DNA from: Nanobdellota archaeon
GTDB lineage: Archaea > Nanobdellota > Nanobdellia > Pacearchaeales > GW2011-AR1
Assembly (NCBI GenBank): GCA_018816625.1
Contig: JAHIVR010000145.1
Span: 1-5,727, forward strand
DNA: 5,727 nucleotides
Direction: 5' to 3'
Shown here piece by piece: positions 3,939-5,727 of the stretch. A program made the position numbers and the translations under genes. The notes under the pieces were generated by a model, which did no database searches, had not been told where the DNA came from, and saw nothing but the letters and a program-made list of their open reading frames with translations. Each line of letters starts with the position of its first letter. Position 1 is the stretch's first letter.

Positions 3939-4187
3939 TCAATTCTCTAAAACATTCTTCCCTTTCTTAGTAATCTTGTAATATCTAAAACTTGGGTCTT
4001 TTGGATTTGTGCAATTAGCTAATTTCATATCTTGTAAATCTAAGAATATTCTACTTATTACCTCTCTATGCTTCTTCATTCTTTGAGCTAAGAATGAAGC
4101 TATTTGAGGTCTTTCATTAAGTGCTTTTAATACTTCAAATCTCAGTTTACTTCTAGCAAAGAATATCTTTATTTCATCCTCTTTCAT
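3939..4187 (-). CDS. winged-helix transcriptional regulator (ArsR/MarR-like, 82 aa)
   Basis: The sequence has the order expected of a small archaeal winged helix. A first helix (RSKLRFEVLKALNERPQ, about 12-28) leads to helix 2 (IASFLAQRMKKH), then recognition helix 3 (REVISRIFLDLQDMKLANC, about 41-59). A wing follows with a Tyr-rich strand (PSFRYYKIT), ending in TKKGKNVLE, the usual 'lT.kGk.vl' close. It is probably a local repressor or activator. There is no effector domain and no metal site of the classic ArsR type, so any signal it senses is unknown. A TATA-like box about 29 bases upstream suggests a leaderless mRNA. It is divergent from the surface-protein gene at 4270, and both promoters carry an AGCGTAAT element. 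Confidence 0.8.
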   Translation of the reverse strand: MKEDEIKIFFARSKLRFEVLKALNERPQIASFLAQRMKKHREVISRIFLDLQDMKLANCTNPKDPSFRYYKITKKGKNVLEN

Positions 4188-4195
4188 AGAATTAT

Positions 4196-4203
4196 AGCGT
4201 AAT
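4196..4203 (+). promoter_or_regulatory. AGCGTAAT element, copy 1
   Basis: AGCGTAAT lies between the TATA box and start codon of the minus-strand winged-helix gene. The same octamer recurs at 4232-4239, 36 bp away. It is a candidate operator for the regulator itself, positioned to block its own transcription start. Confidence 0.35.
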
Positions 4204-4207
4204 TTTC

Positions 4208-4222
4208 AGAATATAATATAGA
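4208..4222 (-). promoter_or_regulatory. TATA box of the winged-helix gene
   Basis: Minus-strand TCTATATTATATTCT, centred about 28 bases before the ATG at 4187, is the only good TATA candidate for this gene. It implies a start at or very near the ATG. Confidence 0.5.
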
Positions 4223-4231
4223 GTGATAATC

Positions 4232-4250
4232 AGCGTAATGTTTATAAATA
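4232..4250 (+). promoter_or_regulatory. TATA box and AGCGTAAT copy 2 of the surface-protein gene
   Basis: TTTATAAATA at 4241-4250 is a good archaeal TATA box about 25 bases before the ATG at 4270, implying a leaderless or near-leaderless mRNA. AGCGTAAT at 4232-4239 abuts its upstream side, overlapping the BRE position, so a protein bound there could change TFB access. Confidence 0.5.
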
Positions 4251-4269
4251 AAGAAGGATAATCTTTGTT

Positions 4270-5193
4270 ATGGCAATGTTAAGAAAAAAAGATAAAAGAG
4301 CAGAGGGGGTAGTTACTGGTATTATCTTAGTTGTTTCTATTTTAATCTTAATAGTTGGTGGAGCAATAGCATATAAGTTATACAAACCAGAAATGACTGG
4401 AAAAATAGTTAGTGAAGGTGAAGAGAAGAATATTGAGGTTACAACGCAAACTCAAACTCCTTTGGAAGCAGACATTCCAACTAATCCCCCATTAGATACA
4501 ATAGAATTTAAAGAAGAAATAGAAGAACTATCTGAAGAGATAACTGAAGAACCAGAATGCGAAGAAGAAACTGCACAAGAAGAAGTGATTGAAGAGGAAA
4601 TACAAGCAAAACTTATTTGTACAGAAAATTGTGAGTTAGGAGAAAAAATTACAGATTATTCTTACACAAAAAGTGGTTCTGGTTATAATGTCCATATTGA
4701 ATTACGAGCGGGAATATGCCCTATTTACAAAATAATGCTTTTAGAAGGAGAACTAAAATCTTCTGAAAAATGTGATGATACAAGGGAAGATACAAGATGG
4801 GCAAAATGGTCTATTGATAATATTAAAGAATTTTCAAATTTAGAAGACAATTCGGATATTTATTATCCTTGCAATGAGGAAAATGTGGAATTAACTTTTA
4901 TTGACAGTCAGGAAATAACATCTAATGAAGATTTAGATTTTGCAAAGAAACATTCTAGATATATAAAAGTAGAGAATATCTGTCAATTTGGTGGAGGAAG
5001 AATAGCTTGTGTTCCTTATTGTGATTGTGTGATTATAGAGAATGGTCTTGCATTAGATTCTTTTGAGATTGGTAAGATGACAATTTATACAAATAATCTT
5101 TATGAACTAAACATTTTAACAAGAAGACCAAATCAGATGATGGGGGATACCTTTTGCAACTCCGCGGCAATTAAAAGATTTGAATTTGTTTGA
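4270..5193 (+). CDS. membrane-anchored Cys-rich extracytoplasmic protein
   Basis: The protein is 307 residues from the ATG at 4270; an ATG at 4276 is possible. A basic N terminus (RKKDKRAEG) precedes one hydrophobic helix (about 14-35) and the juxtamembrane motif EMTGKIV (41-47). A long Glu-rich, low-complexity linker (about 78-112) then leads to a C-terminal domain with ten of the protein's eleven cysteines (117, 121, 150, 168, 201, 238, 247, 251, 253, 296), including C-V-P-Y-C-D-C. This suggests a disulfide-stabilised or metal-binding domain held away from the membrane by an acidic spacer. The N terminus loosely resembles an archaeal pilin leader but has no convincing cleavage site. No enzyme family is recognised. 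It is divergent from the winged-helix regulator and followed by a protein of the same design. Confidence 0.8.
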   Translation: MAMLRKKDKRAEGVVTGIILVVSILILIVGGAIAYKLYKPEMTGKIVSEGEEKNIEVTTQTQTPLEADIPTNPPLDTIEFKEEIEELSEEITEEPECEEETAQEEVIEEEIQAKLICTENCELGEKITDYSYTKSGSGYNVHIELRAGICPIYKIMLLEGELKSSEKCDDTREDTRWAKWSIDNIKEFSNLEDNSDIYYPCNEENVELTFIDSQEITSNEDLDFAKKHSRYIKVENICQFGGGRIACVPYCDCVIIENGLALDSFEIGKMTIYTNNLYELNILTRRPNQMMGDTFCNSAAIKRFEFV

Positions 5194-5221
5194 TTATAAT
5201 AAACACTTTAATTTATCAAAA

Positions 5222-5698
5222 ATGAATAAAATAAGATATTTGGAAATAGGGATAATTCTTTGTTTAGTTATTGTTATCGCTTTTATTCTTTCTCCTTCTA
5301 TGACTGGAAATATTGTTGCCACTTATGATGAACTAACAACAAAATTAGTATGCAAACAACAAGCATATGAAGATATTGAATATTATACAGAAGAAGTTCC
5401 TTATGAAGATAAAGAAGAATATATTGAGGTAGTATCAGGTAAAAACTGTGATTCTAAAAGCGGTTGTTGGTGTATTCATAAAAGTTGGTTAGGATTAGGG
5501 CCTTGTGATAGTTGTAAATGCAGGGAAGAAAGAACAGTTACAAAATATAGAACTGAAACAAAATCAAGAACAGTAACAAAATTAATGGATGTTTGTATTA
5601 AACTTAGGAAGTGGCAATCTCCGAATTACAATGAAAATTGGTTAACTTACCCAGAAATTTATTCTAAAAGTGGAGAGTTAATTGTCCACACAGATTAG
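5222..5698 (+). CDS. second membrane-anchored Cys-rich protein with MTGNIV motif
   Basis: I start it at the ATG at 5222 (158 residues). A TTG at 5180 in the same frame would overlap the previous gene and put 14 polar residues before the signal anchor. A short basic N terminus is followed by a hydrophobic helix (about 8-24) and SPSMTGNIV (24-32), matching the EMTGKIV of its neighbour. The outside part has an acidic Tyr/Glu segment (about 50-70), a cluster of six cysteines (76, 82, 84, 95, 98, 100; including C-W-C and C-D-S-C-K-C), and a Thr/Lys/Arg repeat containing RTVTK twice (104-108 and 116-120). The cysteines could bind metal or form disulfides. It lies 28 bases after the preceding stop; ATTATAATAAA in that gap may also be its own TATA box. 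Function unknown. Confidence 0.75.
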   Translation: MNKIRYLEIGIILCLVIVIAFILSPSMTGNIVATYDELTTKLVCKQQAYEDIEYYTEEVPYEDKEEYIEVVSGKNCDSKSGCWCIHKSWLGLGPCDSCKCREERTVTKYRTETKSRTVTKLMDVCIKLRKWQSPNYNENWLTYPEIYSKSGELIVHTD

Positions 5699-5704
5699 GA
5701 GATT

Positions 5705-5716
5705 ATTTCTTTTTTT
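5705..5716 (+). terminator. T-tract terminator
   Basis: TTTCTTTTTTTG begins seven bases after the TAG of the last gene. Such a run after a stop codon is the usual archaeal termination signal. No hairpin is evident. Confidence 0.45.
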
Positions 5717-5727
5717 GATTTCGTCCA

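Noticed and set aside
5180..5221. TTG start of the last gene
   Set aside because: It overlaps the preceding gene and puts polar residues before the signal anchor; the ATG at 5222 gives a normal N terminus.

Overview
The window (about two-thirds A+T) most likely comes from a small-genome archaeon, with a DPANN lineage of the Pacearchaeota/Woesearchaeota type as best guess. The reasons are several very short genes with ATGA/GTGA overlaps, TATA boxes 25-30 bases before start codons (leaderless mRNAs), T-tract terminators, tiny zinc-ribbon and winged-helix proteins, and two adjacent secreted proteins with one N-terminal membrane helix followed by an 'MTG-K/N-IV' motif. No rRNA, canonical tRNA, CRISPR array or transposase is visible.

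Layout. (1) 1-1606, plus strand: a tightly packed train of very small genes. It holds a membrane-anchored protein cut by the window edge, a zinc ribbon, a doubtful micro-ORF, a winged-helix protein broken by one apparent frameshift, a one-helix membrane protein, an H-x-C/C-x-x-C protein, an acidic 40-aa protein and a second zinc ribbon. A 19-bp direct repeat precedes two of the start codons. Three copies of a 16-bp repeat spaced exactly 40 bp apart close the train. (2) 1686-1958, minus strand: a stand-alone protein resembling the trypsin-co-occurring (Trypco2) domain, known mainly from predicted conflict systems. (3) 2031-2292: the most unusual part. A TATA box is followed at the right distance by an RNA-like element that folds into a closing stem of 11 bp and two further hairpins. 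The loop of the last hairpin is perfectly complementary over 12 nt to a site downstream, in the leader of the next gene. (4) 2293-3366: a 357-aa protein whose C-terminal third resembles tRNA-guanine transglycosylase-fold enzymes, ending in a hairpin plus T-tract terminator. (5) 3325-4187, minus strand: a three-gene cluster of regulators (winged-helix protein, then a DUF2080/AbrB-like protein coupled to a Cys/His-containing small protein). The last two sit behind a perfect 28-bp palindrome that overlaps their promoter. (6) 4270-5698, plus strand: two Cys-rich, membrane-anchored extracytoplasmic proteins, divergent from the winged-helix gene.

How it may work together (inference). The winged-helix protein at 3939-4187 may control its own promoter and the divergent surface-protein promoter, since each carries an AGCGTAAT copy. 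The DUF2080-like pair probably autoregulates through the palindrome. The structured RNA may act in cis on the leader of the TGT-like gene, or be a separate small RNA.
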